A DNA stretch of 52,724 nt. Origin: Thoreauomyces humboldtii (taxonomy: Eukaryota > Chytridiomycota > Chytridiomycetes > Spizellomycetales > Powellomycetaceae). The stretch covers positions 1-52,724 of the forward strand of contig JADGJA010000062.1 of assembly GCA_027596035.1 (NCBI GenBank), read 5' to 3'. Positions 25,875 through 35,723 of this stretch are shown here, piece by piece. The translations under genes and the position numbers were made by a program. How positions within the stretch are numbered: the stretch's first letter is position 1; each line of letters starts with the position of its first letter. The notes below the pieces were generated by a model, which was given only the letters and a program-made list of their open reading frames with translations, did no database searches and was not told where the DNA came from.

Positions 25875-27279
25875 CTAAAACCAAAAACTGACGCTGATGC
25901 TCGGAGACAACGAGCGCACATAGTGCCACCAACCAACCGGGATGAAAAGTAGCTCTCCTGGGCCGATAAGGGTTTCCAGATATGGTGCTTTCGCAAATAG
26001 AGGGAAAGCATCTAGATCTGGCTCTTCAACATTCACCTGTAGAAGGAAGGGTGATGTTGAGGAGGGTTTCGGAGGCTTCGAAGGTCCAGTTGGGAGCGAG
26101 CCTACCTGACTCGTGTTTCCGAGCATCGACGATTGATCATGCGGATACACGGCGTCCGACCGCTTTGGACTGTAGAGACGCACGTATTTGCGTCCCACCA
26201 CTTGTGCGAACAGATTATTCTTGGGATCCGTGTGCAAGGGTGAAATTGTCCCTTCTGGTCCTATCCAAGCGTTTGTTGCGACATCGGGCATTGGATCATC
26301 ATCATCGTCCCCAGGATCCACATAACAGTAATCGGGTACGACAATGTCCTCGGCTAGGCGCGGGATCTGCGCAAAGAGATCGTGTTGAGCCAGGTATCCC
26401 ACAGGCTTGGAGGCGTCTCGCGGTCCGAACACGTGAACGTCGAGAAACTCGCCGAACGGCATGAGCTTCTGCGTCCATTGTTGATCCGTGTAGTCCTTTC
26501 CGAGCTCCACCGGCACGACGCGATGCTCGCCTGCCGCGGAACGAAGGTAGGTCCGGTCTGACCAGGGTCGATCCGAGAGTGCTGGCCAGTGGGTGAGCGC
26601 GCCTTGGATGAGGATGGGGGTCTGGGCGACGAGGTGAGAGGCGAATTCGGTGAGGGGTGGGACGGTGAGCTGCGGGACCTGAAAAGCGATGGTTGGCTCG
26701 TCCGCAGTGGGATCTTGCGACGCGAGGGGTTCGCTGATGGTGGGAACGGCGAGGTAGGCCATCATGGCTTGGATCAATGAATCGATTACTGCTTCGTGGG
26801 CGATGCGACCCGCTTTCAGCAAGGCTACATCAAGGGATCTGATGGCCTGAACGATCGGTTCAGGTTGCGCATTATACTCAGCTCCACCATGATCCGTGGG
26901 CGGACTCGTCACGGGTCCGAGATAAGCCAAGGCCTTCAGTATCGACGCGACGGTGAACGCAACGCGAGGTGCCTGAGGCACGGCTCGATGAGGATACGAC
27001 AGCAGCTGTTCATGTGCGAGGTCTACGGCAGCGTCGGCATAATGTAGGGCTGCTCCGTAATCTCTGATTCTGAGAGCACGGACTGCCAGGTCGAAGAGTC
27101 GTTCCGTCGCTGTTGCGAGGTGAAAGGGTTGGAGAACCAGTCGGCTTCGCCAAAGTTCAACACAGCCTTTGCTCGTTACCTTGGGGATGCTGTGATAGTT
27201 GTGCTGTGGCTAAGGCTTCTAGAGCGTGCGATGCCGTTTTGCTCAGGAGGCGCACGTCTTGGGGTAGCGAAGGTGACAT
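25875..27279 (-). CDS. KDM8: JmjC-domain oxygenase of the KDM8/JMJD5 type
   Basis: KDM8/JMJD5 proteins are Fe(II)/2-oxoglutarate oxygenases, reported as arginyl hydroxylases or histone-tail enzymes. Two exons: 27180-27279 (MSPSLPQDVRLLSKTASHAL) and 25875-27109. They are joined across a 70-bp intron with GTAACG and CAACAG ends, giving 444 residues. The helical N-terminal domain includes LFDLAVRALRIRDYGAALHYA and VASILKALAYLG, as in animal JMJD5. The JmjC core shows APILIQG-like QTPILIQGALTHWPAL, ISPLHTDPKNNLFAQVVGRKYVRLYSP (HxD metal pair) and IPVGWWHYVRSL (distal His), ending SISVSFWF. All three metal ligands are present. The start is chosen because the long frame has no ATG of its own upstream of the JmjC region and the splice restores a clean N-terminus. 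Confidence 0.9.
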
Positions 27280-27857
27280 TACGGGGCGCTTCACGGAATG
27301 TCTAGAGTACAGTAGACGAACCTTCGGCTGGGAACCAATGTCCTCCGTCTCGGATTCACAAACCCATGCATCTATCTACCCACGGTAAACCTCTCGTACC
27401 GACGGTACCGGCATCACGGGAAGCGGTTGAACCCGATCAGAGAAATCAGCAGGTTCGTGGCTCGACAGGAACGCCTGCTTCTCCGTCTTTCCTCTGTCTT
27501 TCCTCTTTCCTTTCCCTGTCGCCCATCCGCCCGGCGAGCGAGGAAGAGAAGAGAAAAGGCTGCTGCCCGCTCGTTTGCTCTCCCCTCGACCTCTCTCTAT
27601 CGTCGAGCTCCACTCCTGCAGTCGTAGAGGACGACGACATCTAGCGACGTGCAGTCCCGTGCATATCGCGCCTCGTCAGTAGCCGTCGGTTATATCACTG
27701 TCTCGGAGAATTACGTCGTCCGCTTCCGTTCTTCAAGTACCACCCGCAAGCATCGTCATGGCTTAAACCCCGCTTCTCTCTTCTCGCGGCACCTTTACGT
27801 TCTTTTCGGGAAGCAAATCACCTTTGCCCGTTGTTTCTCGAACCAGATGTCGTCCTC

Positions 27858-27955
27858 AACTCTATCAAGACGGTTTTCGGTGCTCGACCTTACGGTACTC
27901 CACGGTTTTCGGTGCTGACTCTATCAAGACGATCAGCTCGACCTTTACGTACTGT
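27858..27955 (+). repeat. Short shuffled direct repeats
   Basis: Three words each occur twice in about 100 bp. ACTCTATCAAGACG is at about 27859 and 27918, CGGTTTTCGGTGCT at 27871 and 27903, and GCTCGACCTT/GCTCGACCTTT with TACGG.ACT or TACGTACT at about 27882 and 27937. Their order differs between the two halves, which suggests local duplication followed by rearrangement. No coding potential is seen. Confidence 0.7.
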
Positions 27956-29185
27956 TCGCGACATCTCATCTAGCCGCGCCTGTCCCCGTTCCGCTCGCTC
28001 AATCTGCACTCACTCCCGACTGCGTATCACAGTGGAAGGACAAGCGACAGTCACTTCCGTTTGTTGTGTTCCACTTGCAGTTTACCTTTCTTCGTCCAGC
28101 AGATTCGCATATGGGTCCCAATGGCAGGCAAGGTGCCTGCAAGTTCTTTATCAGTATAGCACGGGGGGAAGAAAATTCCCGATCAGGGGTGTCATCGAGA
28201 CGCGACGGGTAGAAATCATCGGGGGTTCATGGCCTGGCCGTTAGAGCGATCTAAAACGCCGGAGTCGAGAAGCAGCGTCACAATTCAATCCTTGAAAGTG
28301 ACACACGCTGCACCTGGCCGGGGGAGTGAGGTCGGGCGGGAGACCCCTCTTTTGCCTTTTTTTTGCGAATGTACAATTGTAAGTATATCGTGCTCCTTCT
28401 GCTGCTTATTGTTTTTATTAACTACATGAATTTCAGATAGGACACTGAACGAGAATCATCTCCTCTGTATCGAGAACGACTACAAGGCATTTTCTTTCAG
28501 CCTACCAAGTTGAGAAGGGCGTTTGCGAGGCACGCTTTCATCAAGTTTCAGGGAGAATCTTCACGAAGATGACAACGATGGTAGTGATGACAAGACTGTG
28601 TTGTCCGATCCCTCCGCGCGCTGGCAAGGTGCCTTCGGGACGACTCGGTATGAATAGAGAAGGAGCCCTGCCCCGAGGCTGGAATCTCAGCTATGCTGGT
28701 GCGCAATTCAAACGATTGTGAATCTATTCTGCCGCTGTTCCCTCGCCTTGAGCGATGGGTGCGCTTGCGTGCTCAAGCCAGAGTGTACAGTATAGGATCG
28801 GTCCGGGAGGCTAGCATAATATGACACTACCGTTCTGAGCAATATTCATCGACATAACTCCATGGCTGGCTTGGATCGCATGACAGTTCTCGATCGATCA
28901 GGATTGGAGGAAGTCGGATCGCTTGGCAATCTTCTTGATCGTATGTTTGCGATGATGATGAACGCTCAATAGGAAGTCGAAGGTGGTGTTGACAGGATCG
29001 AGGCTGGTCAGAGACGAGATGTAGCGGGACTAGACATACCAGTATCGGACTTGAAGTTTCTTTTTAGCATTTTGAGACGAGAACATGGTCGGTACGTGAG
29101 CCGTGTCAGGAAAGCCGGAGGTTGCGCTGCAAGATCGCGTCCGGTTGTCTCGGACCTCCCTGAACATGGGCTCCCTGTTTTACCC

Positions 29186-29196
29186 TTTTCCCGCGC
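29186..29196 (+). promoter_or_regulatory. E2F-consensus site upstream of thymidylate synthase
   Basis: The sequence TTTTCCCGCGC matches the E2F consensus TTTSSCGC exactly. It lies 117 bp upstream of the preferred thymidylate synthase ATG at 29313. A weaker related word, TTTCCCGG, follows at 29208. Thymidylate synthase is a classic G1/S target of E2F in animals and of MBF in yeasts, and this window also encodes an Rb-type repressor. Function is inferred from sequence alone. Confidence 0.5.
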
Positions 29197-29312
29197 TCAG
29201 TAGACTCTTTCCCGGCTCTCTCCTCTCGTTGCTTCCCACAGCAAAACTACATCTTCCCACATCTCGATCTTCAACGTCACTGTTCGTTGCCGTCCTCTTT
29301 CAGAAAGCAGTC

Positions 29313-30353
29313 ATGCTTACAGGATCATCGGACTCTTCCTCAACGACAATGCGAAAGCCTACGGTCCACGATTCCACTTCTGATTCTTCCGTCGACCGTT
29401 CCTCCGCGTCTCCTTTCCCAGACGCCTACCCAGGGGGCAACGAAGAATCGCAGTACCTTTCCCTTGTCTCAACCGTCATCGCTCGCGGTGACGTGCGCGG
29501 TGATCGGACGGGGACGGGCACTATCGCCCTATTTGCACCACCTCCGCTTCGGTTTTCACTTTCCGGGAACGTCCTTCCCGCTCTGACCACCAAGCGCGTT
29601 CCCCTCCGCATCGTCTTCGAGGAGCTCCAATTCTTTGTCCGGGGCCAGACGTCGTCTACCATTCTCTCGGCCAAGGGCGTCAAGATCTGGGACGGAAACG
29701 GCTCGCGCGCGGCCTTGGACGCCAGAGGACTGCACGACCGCGAGGAGGGCGACCTGGGTCCCGTATACGGGTTCCAATGGCGCCATTTTGGCGCCAAGTA
29801 TGTGGACGCCGGCACCGACTACACCGGTCAAGGCGTGGACCAGCTCCGCGAGGTCATCCGACTCATCCGGGAAAACCCGACCGACCGTCGCATTGTCCTT
29901 TCTGCGTGGAACCCCGCAGACCTGACTCTGATGGCACTACCACCGTGCCACATGTTCTGCCAGTTCTACGTCTCGGATCCCCCGGTGCCCGGAGGAAAGC
30001 CGCTCCTCTCCTGCCAACTGTACCAACGATCCTGTGACTTGGGACTGGGCGTTCCCTTCAACATCTCGTCTTATGCCATGCTCACGCATATGATTGCCCA
30101 CGTCACGGACACGACAGCTCACGAGTTCGTCCACGTTATGGGCGATGCACATGTATACAAAGACCACGTCGATCCGCTGAGGGCCCAGCTCGTTCGTACA
30201 CCCGGCGAGTTCCCAAAGATGGAGGTGCTGGCTGTACGTAAGGGAGACACTGTGGACGAGCGATTGAAGGAGCTCGAGGAGATGGAGTGGGACCAGATTA
30301 GTATCGTTGGCTATTCCCCGCAAGGAAAGATTGCAATGAACATGTCCGTGTGA
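29313..30353 (+). CDS. TYMS: Thymidylate synthase
   Basis: Converts dUMP to dTMP with methylene-tetrahydrofolate, the only de novo dTMP source. From ATG 29313 the product is 346 residues in one exon. A Ser-rich N-terminal extension of about 45 residues precedes the core (EESQYLSLVSTVIARG). Core motifs are DRTGTGTIALF, FEELQFFVRGQT, VYGFQWRHFGAKY, RRIVLSAWNPADL, LPPCHMFCQFYV with the nucleophile Cys212 (codon 29946-29948), QRSCDLGLGVPFNI, AHEFVHVMGDAHVYKDHV and the end SPQGKIAMNMSV. The frame also stays open upstream to another ATG at 29166, which would add a hydrophobic/basic leader. I prefer 29313 because the E2F-type site and a pyrimidine-rich leader-like tract lie between the two. Confidence 0.95.
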   Translation: MLTGSSDSSSTTMRKPTVHDSTSDSSVDRSSASPFPDAYPGGNEESQYLSLVSTVIARGDVRGDRTGTGTIALFAPPPLRFSLSGNVLPALTTKRVPLRIVFEELQFFVRGQTSSTILSAKGVKIWDGNGSRAALDARGLHDREEGDLGPVYGFQWRHFGAKYVDAGTDYTGQGVDQLREVIRLIRENPTDRRIVLSAWNPADLTLMALPPCHMFCQFYVSDPPVPGGKPLLSCQLYQRSCDLGLGVPFNISSYAMLTHMIAHVTDTTAHEFVHVMGDAHVYKDHVDPLRAQLVRTPGEFPKMEVLAVRKGDTVDERLKELEEMEWDQISIVGYSPQGKIAMNMSV

Positions 30354-30415
30354 ACAGCGCAGCGAACTCTTTAGACACCTGTTGAAAATGTCCCTGAATG
30401 GTAAAACTCCCCAAA

Positions 30416-30421
30416 ACGCGT
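30416..30421. promoter_or_regulatory. ACGCGT (MluI cell-cycle box-like) palindrome
   Basis: AAAACGCGTTTA, containing the MBF core ACGCGT, sits in the 291-bp spacer between thymidylate synthase and the amidohydrolase gene. ACGCGT also occurs in other places of this window (for example near 24954 and 50222), so a chance match is likely. It is listed because of its position beside a cell-cycle gene. Confidence 0.2.
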
Positions 30422-30644
30422 TTATGCTTTTTACGCCGCGATTGATGATGACGGTTCTCGTTCACCCCCACCCCCTTCCCCCAAAACCCAACACCATTCC
30501 TCGGTGGTGGTGCTCAATTTGAAGGCTTCTACACTGCACAAAGAGCTCCTACAGCGTCGACGGGAGAGGAAGGGATCGTGTTAGCAAAAGCTACAACAGT
30601 AAAGAGGCGGTCACTCTTCAGCTCGTCCCGAGGAATTCGCCACT

Positions 30645-33418
30645 ATGTCTCTACGGTTCAGGAACACCGCGACGGACCACCAGTCCAGGCCTATCATGGC
30701 ACCTCAGACGTCAGACTCGAGCATCCCCCTCCTGCCTACCGATAATCCCAACCGAAACAAGGTATGGATGCTTCCTATGGCAGCTATGCCGTTGTGTCCC
30801 TTTTCCTGGGACAGAAGTATGAGAGTTTGTCAGTGACCGACACATATGCTGCTTCGAAGTCCTCGACACACAAGGTCATAATGCAAATTGTCGCTGCGGC
30901 ATCTTTCGTGGGCCTTACGCTCTTCCTGTATTGGTATCTTGCAAGATCCGGAGCCAGTTCATCGTAAGCCAGGCGATGACTTTCTTCTTTTCATCAAGAA
31001 AACAACGTCGGATTGAACGCTCTTTATATCTTCAGAAGTGGACCCTATTATCTCGTTCACGGTGCCGTGGTGCACACCGTCGACGAAAAAGCTCCAAGAG
31101 CCGAGGCATTTGTAGTCAAGGGCAACCGCTTCGTCGCTGTCGGCACAAAAGCCGCTTTGCTGAAAGCCCATCCGAACGCTCGGCAAGTGAACCTCAACGG
31201 CCGTACCGTTGTTCCGGGGCTCATTGATGCGCATGGGGTAATCATATGAACTGTTGACGTGCAATGGATGCGCATGTAGACTAAACATGTCGTCTGGCCT
31301 CCCGGAATCCGACAGCATCTACTGCAGCAAGGCCTTGCTTACCTGCAAGCCGATGTCACAGGCGCCGAGTCTATCGCCAAAGTACGGGAACGGCTTGTCC
31401 ACTATCTCGATCTGCATCCAAACATTGAGGCCGAGAAAGATTTTCTTGTCGGGAAAGGCTGGGATCAGAACCAGTGGGGCGAGACTTTCCCGACGGCCGC
31501 GGACTTGGATGCCCATCCTAGGCTTAAGGCTGTGCCCATCTGTCTTTATCGCAACGACTACCATGCGTACTGGCTCAATGCGGCAGCTCTCCGCATCGTT
31601 GCACCGCACTTCGGGCCTGGATCGGAACCCGTGGAAGGCGGAGAAGCTATACGCGACGAGGCTGGGACGCTCACTGGCATCTTTGTCGACGGTGCCATGG
31701 ATCGCGTGGCTGATGCGCTTCCGGAACCTGGAAAGGTCCGGACAGAAAGGGCTCTGACTGCCGTCACCACTCGGATGGTGCAAGTCGGCCTTACGGGCTT
31801 GCACGACGCAGGTGTCGCGCCGTGGGAAATTGAAGTACTCAAGCGGGAGATCGACGCTGGGAGAATGCCAATCCGCAACTGTAAGCGGCGTCTTACGTGT
31901 CGAACAAACACCGGCGCGGAACTCACTCTGTCGGTTTCGCCTTCCAAGATGCTATGATCAGATGCCCTGATCAAAAGAAATACTGCGGAGATTTGGTGCC
32001 CAAGTTGTTAGATTACAAGGGACGACTTACCGTCGGATCCGTCAAACTCTTCCTGGACGGCGCACTGGGCAGCTGGGGCGCGTTGCTTAAGGAGGTATGT
32101 CAGTTTTTCAGCCTTTTCGTACTCTTGCCATTTTCCAATCAGTGTGTCTCCATCATGGGCTGATCTCAAAATGCGCATAGCCATATACAGGTACGTGATA
32201 TTAATGTTAATGGATCAAGCTCAGGAACATCACTAAGCAATTCAAACTTTCACAGACGAACCTGAGAAGTCTGGTTTCTTGCGAATGTCTACAGAACTTC
32301 TTTCCGCATTGATTACGAAGGTAGTGTACACAATCCGTTGGTTAAAAGGATTCACCGATCTAAAGCTCTTCTTTTAGTGGGCCAAAAGTGTACGTCCTTG
32401 AGACCGCCTGGATGGTTGCCAATGGAAGCCCTAACTGAGGAGCTTCTTTGGACACGAACAGGGATACCAAGTCAACATTCACTGCATCGGTGATCGTGCC
32501 AACTCTGTAGCACTCGACGGCTTCGAGACTGCCTTCGTTGCCCTAGGCGTAAACGGGACCGAAAAGGCCCGGAACGCCCGCATGCGTATTGAACATGCGC
32601 AGATCATCGTAAGATCACTTACGAAACAACTGAGTGAACATTGCTCCATATTGACTTGACGATCAGAGCCCAATCGATCTGCCGCGGTTTGCTCGCCTTG
32701 GCGTGGTACCATCAATGCAGCCCTCGCACGGTAAATGCTCACCAACTACCTGGTCCAGGTCTTATCCACCATCTCACGCAAGCCCTTTTCAGCTGTAAGC
32801 GATATGGCATACGCCGAAAAGCGTCTTGGCCCCCAGCGCATCAAAGGTGCCTACGCTTGGAACTCGCTTCTCGAGTCTGGGTACGTGAGCGCGGTGTCAG
32901 TCCTGATGAAACCAACCATACCGCAAATCTCACACTGGTTTCCGGACAGTGTTCAGCACCTGCCTTTGGGCTCCGACTTTCCCATCGAGGACCTAAATCC
33001 CTTACTTGGGATTCACGCTGCGATTACACGGTTGGATCTCGCAGGCAAATCTGTGAGTTAGAAGGACCTTCGCGGAGATGTATAAGCCACCACCCATGGC
33101 TCATTTCCTTGATACGCAGCCGCACGGCCCGGACGGTTGGTACACGAACGAACGGATCACGCCTCTGGAAGCTCTTCGAGGGTTCACCCTGGACGCTGCC
33201 TGGGCAGCCTTCCAGGACAACGATGTAAGATGCTCTCCTGACAGTAGTGAAGCTCGCACGCACTCATGTACCGTACACAGCTGGGGTCCATCGCTGTAGG
33301 GAAAAAGGCGGATTTTGCCGTCTTCAACAAGGACTTTATCACGAGTCCGGATCTGATTCTGAGAGCGCAGTGTGTCGCAACCATCGTCGACGGTGTTGCC
33401 GTATTTGGACATGTGTAG
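30645..33418 (+). CDS. YtcJ-type amidohydrolase with N-terminal membrane anchor
   Basis: A member of the amidohydrolase_3 (YtcJ/NfdA-like) group of metal-dependent hydrolases; the substrate is unknown. The N-terminus is cytosolic-like and polar (MSLRFRNTATDHQSRPI), then a 53-nt intron (GTATGG...GGACAG) joins NK to KYESLS. One membrane segment follows (IVAAASFVGLTLFLYWYLA), so the enzyme is probably a signal-anchored type II protein. The catalytic domain has LVHGAVVHTVDEKAP, VVPGLIDAHG, KLFLDGALGSWGA, VNIHCIGDRANS, RIEHAQI, LPLGSDFPIE and the end KKADFAVFNKDFI plus VATIVDGVAVFGHV. About eight short introns interrupt it. The usual HxH motif falls on an exon junction after DAHG and the splice I favour leaves a short insertion there, so that spot needs transcript evidence. 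Confidence 0.85.
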
Positions 33419-33625
33419 GCGGAGACCTTTATTCTTTATTTCTTCATTCTTTGCTACTGTACTCTTGGCAATCGGTTATTTGTTCCAACCAAATTGTTAC
33501 CAAAAGCCAGCAGCCCTGGAGCATCCCGAAGACGACGCCCACGACCTGGGGCTGTCGAACCCGTTGCTCGAACTTGCTCTCACGCTTGACATGTCAAAGC
33601 ATTGCACTATCATACACTCCACACC

Positions 33626-35120
33626 ATGACGTCCCTGACCTCGAGTGGATCAAGAAGCATGAATGGAGGTTTAACTTGGAGCAGCAACGCAAGGGCCAGC
33701 CCATATCATCATACAGATCAAGATAATGCTGCCGGTCGCGTCTCAACGGCTCTCGTCAATGGCGGATTGCCCTCCCCAGTTCCACCTATTCCGTCTCCTC
33801 CGGCCCATCCACTCGCAGAGCTCGACCGAGAGATCGAGGCCTTCGAATCTCGTCAGACCCTGGACCCGGCGGAGAAAAGTATGCGGTTATTTTCAGGTTA
33901 CGGGCTCGAAAAGGTCAACTGAAACTATTTGCAGTGTTTCGAGAGATCATAGTTACGACTATCAAATCGATTGTGGAGGACACTTTGAAGGGGGAGGGAA
34001 CGGTGTCTTGCTTTGGGAGTTGCCATACGGGTACAGAAGGAAAGCCTTTCTTTTGTTCAAGGAGTCGCATGAACTGATGCCATACTTTCCCACGCTGCTG
34101 TAAGGTCTCATGCTTTCGTTCAGCGACATCGACCTGGCAGTACACACCCCTGACTTCAGAGAAGAGCTTCCCGAAACTCAGAAACGGGATCGCAACATTG
34201 CTATCCTTCGTAAGCTCAACCGGGCTTTGCAATCATCATCACTTTCGGATCGCAATGCGTGCGTAGTGTCGAAAGCAGCCGTCCCTGTACTAAAGTTGCA
34301 GGCACCCATCCTGAACGTCAACATCGATATCACTGTCAACAACGAGGACGGTGCGGCTTCGAGCGACCAGACGCGCCGGTGGATATGTGAATATCCCCAG
34401 TTGAGGGTTTTGTCGCAGCTGCTGAAGACACGTCTGCATGCCGCTGGGCTTGCGGATCCTTATACAGGAGGATTTGGATCGTTCTTGGTTGTAAATCTAA
34501 TCGGTAAGCAAAGTTTGGCTTTAATAACTTACTTGCAGGCTTGCTGATTGAAGTTGCAGTGTTCTTCTTCCAAACCTACCCGGCACTCGTGCAGGCCTCT
34601 TATCCGGCGGCGCGTCTGTTGCTAGGTTTTCTGAGATTCTACGGTCAGCATTTCGATTATCGGATGTGGGGAATATCAACGCGGTCCGGCAAGGCTTTTC
34701 TCCTTGCAAGGGATCACCGCAAGTGGCTGGTCAAGCCACGACCGGAGCCACCACCTCTGGTTGTCGAGGATCCCGCTAATCCATTGAGAGACATCGCTCG
34801 CTCGGCGGGGCACGCTGGTAACATACACGACGTCAGCGCTTTCCACGTCCCGCAAGAGTTCTAACGAAACTTTCGCAGCGGAGATCTTTCTGCTGTTCAA
34901 AGATGATTTCGACAGATTGCAGCGCATGATTCCGGCATCTACATTGGAACCGCCCATCAACGGCAGAAACGAGGACAACGACGGACTTCCTGCCAGCGAC
35001 AGCATAGTGATGCGGTGGCTAGGTCCCACGGCACCGAGGCTCGAGTACCGACTCGCCAACCGCCGCGCCTTCCTGAGGCAGTTGCTTCTCTGCGTCAAGA
35101 GTTGTAGAGAATTTCCGTAA
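33626..35120 (+). CDS. TRF4: Trf4/PAPD5-type non-canonical poly(A) polymerase
   Basis: These nucleotidyltransferases add short oligo(A) tails that mark RNAs for the nuclear exosome (TRAMP complex). The frame from ATG 33626 begins with a disordered Ser/Pro region (PSPVPPIPSPPAHPL). Intron 33879-33934 leads to MFREIIVTTIKSIVEDTLK. A second intron, 34031-34104, joins FGSCHTG to LMLSFSDIDLAV, restoring the polymerase-beta signature GS...TGL....SDID. Later blocks are LKLQAPILNVNIDITVNN (third acidic residue), YPQLRVLSQLLKTRL, DPYTGGFGSFLVVNLI and the PAP-associated segment ARLLLGFLRFYGQHFDYRMWGIS. A last intron near 34818-34878 leads to EIFLLFKDDFDRLQRMI and a stop at 35118-35120. No C-terminal RNA-binding region is seen. 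The precise start is uncertain because the N-terminus is not conserved. Confidence 0.85.
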
Positions 35121-35723
35121 ATCCCCACACAGAGACTTGATGATGGTCGCCTGGCCTGCCGTTTCCCTGTACTCCGTGAGGCATGAGGCTAGGGGTCTCG
35201 AGGTCTTTACCTCGTGGCGAATGAAAAGTGGGGGTGAACTGCCCTGTCTTGCTTGGGAAGAAGTAAACCTTGCAGCTGCAAATAGCCCCACGCCAAGAGA
35301 ATCTCCTCCTGCGCGTGATTTGATGCTTACGCCCTAGTCTAAAGTGCGCCTTCCCGATGACTTGTACTTGGCATGCTACCTAATGGGAACTTCGAGAAAC
35401 AAAGGGGCTGGAGTTGATCCTCCTGGGCTGTGAACCTCTCTGAACCCTTTTGGCGTTTTGACTGCGGTCGGGTGCCTTTTTTGCATGTGCCGTTTTTGCT
35501 GCGCCGTTTGGGGTCTCGCTTGTCTCCACGCACACAAAACCTTTATAGAACACCCGCCGTTTCTTGGAATGTCACTCCCATCTTCCACTTGCCACTTGCC
35601 ACTTGCCCATTCTCAACAACTACTGTACCTTAAAAGTCCCACCCGCTTTCAGAACTAGCACGGCGCACGCAACCCTCGCCGATAAAGGCGTCTTGTCTCT
35701 CAACCGTCTCGGCAGATTCGAAA
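35121..35723. other. Intergenic, no gene seen
   Basis: This spacer covers the 3' flank of the Trf4-like gene and the promoter of the CaMKK-like gene. It contains a short repeat of CCACTTGC around 35585-35600. Open frames on either strand are short and lack conserved motifs. Confidence 0.4.

Larger units (their letters stand above)
27280..29312. other. Gene-poor 2 kb region with scrambled short repeats
   Basis: This is the largest stretch without a recognised gene. The left part (27280-27660) is the KDM8-like promoter, with a CT-rich tract at 27480-27600. From 27650 to 28240 the plus strand holds only low-quality frames over TTTACG/TTTTCGG-rich DNA. Between 28430 and 29100 there is no open frame longer than 60 codons on either strand. 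Two box-C-like motifs (GTGATGA near 28580, GATGATGATGA near 28950) occur without convincing partners. Nothing here supports a call of a protein or RNA gene. The right end is the thymidylate synthase promoter and leader. Confidence 0.5.

Noticed and set aside
28560..28960. Possible C/D-box snoRNA
   Set aside because: Box-C-like GTGATGA and GATGATGA occur, but no box D at proper spacing with flanking complementary ends was found.
29103..29312. Longer thymidylate synthase start with a hydrophobic/basic leader (possible mitochondrial form)
   Set aside because: The furthest start is a GTG. The next ATG (29166) would place an E2F-consensus site and a pyrimidine-rich leader inside the coding region. 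Kept only as an alternative.
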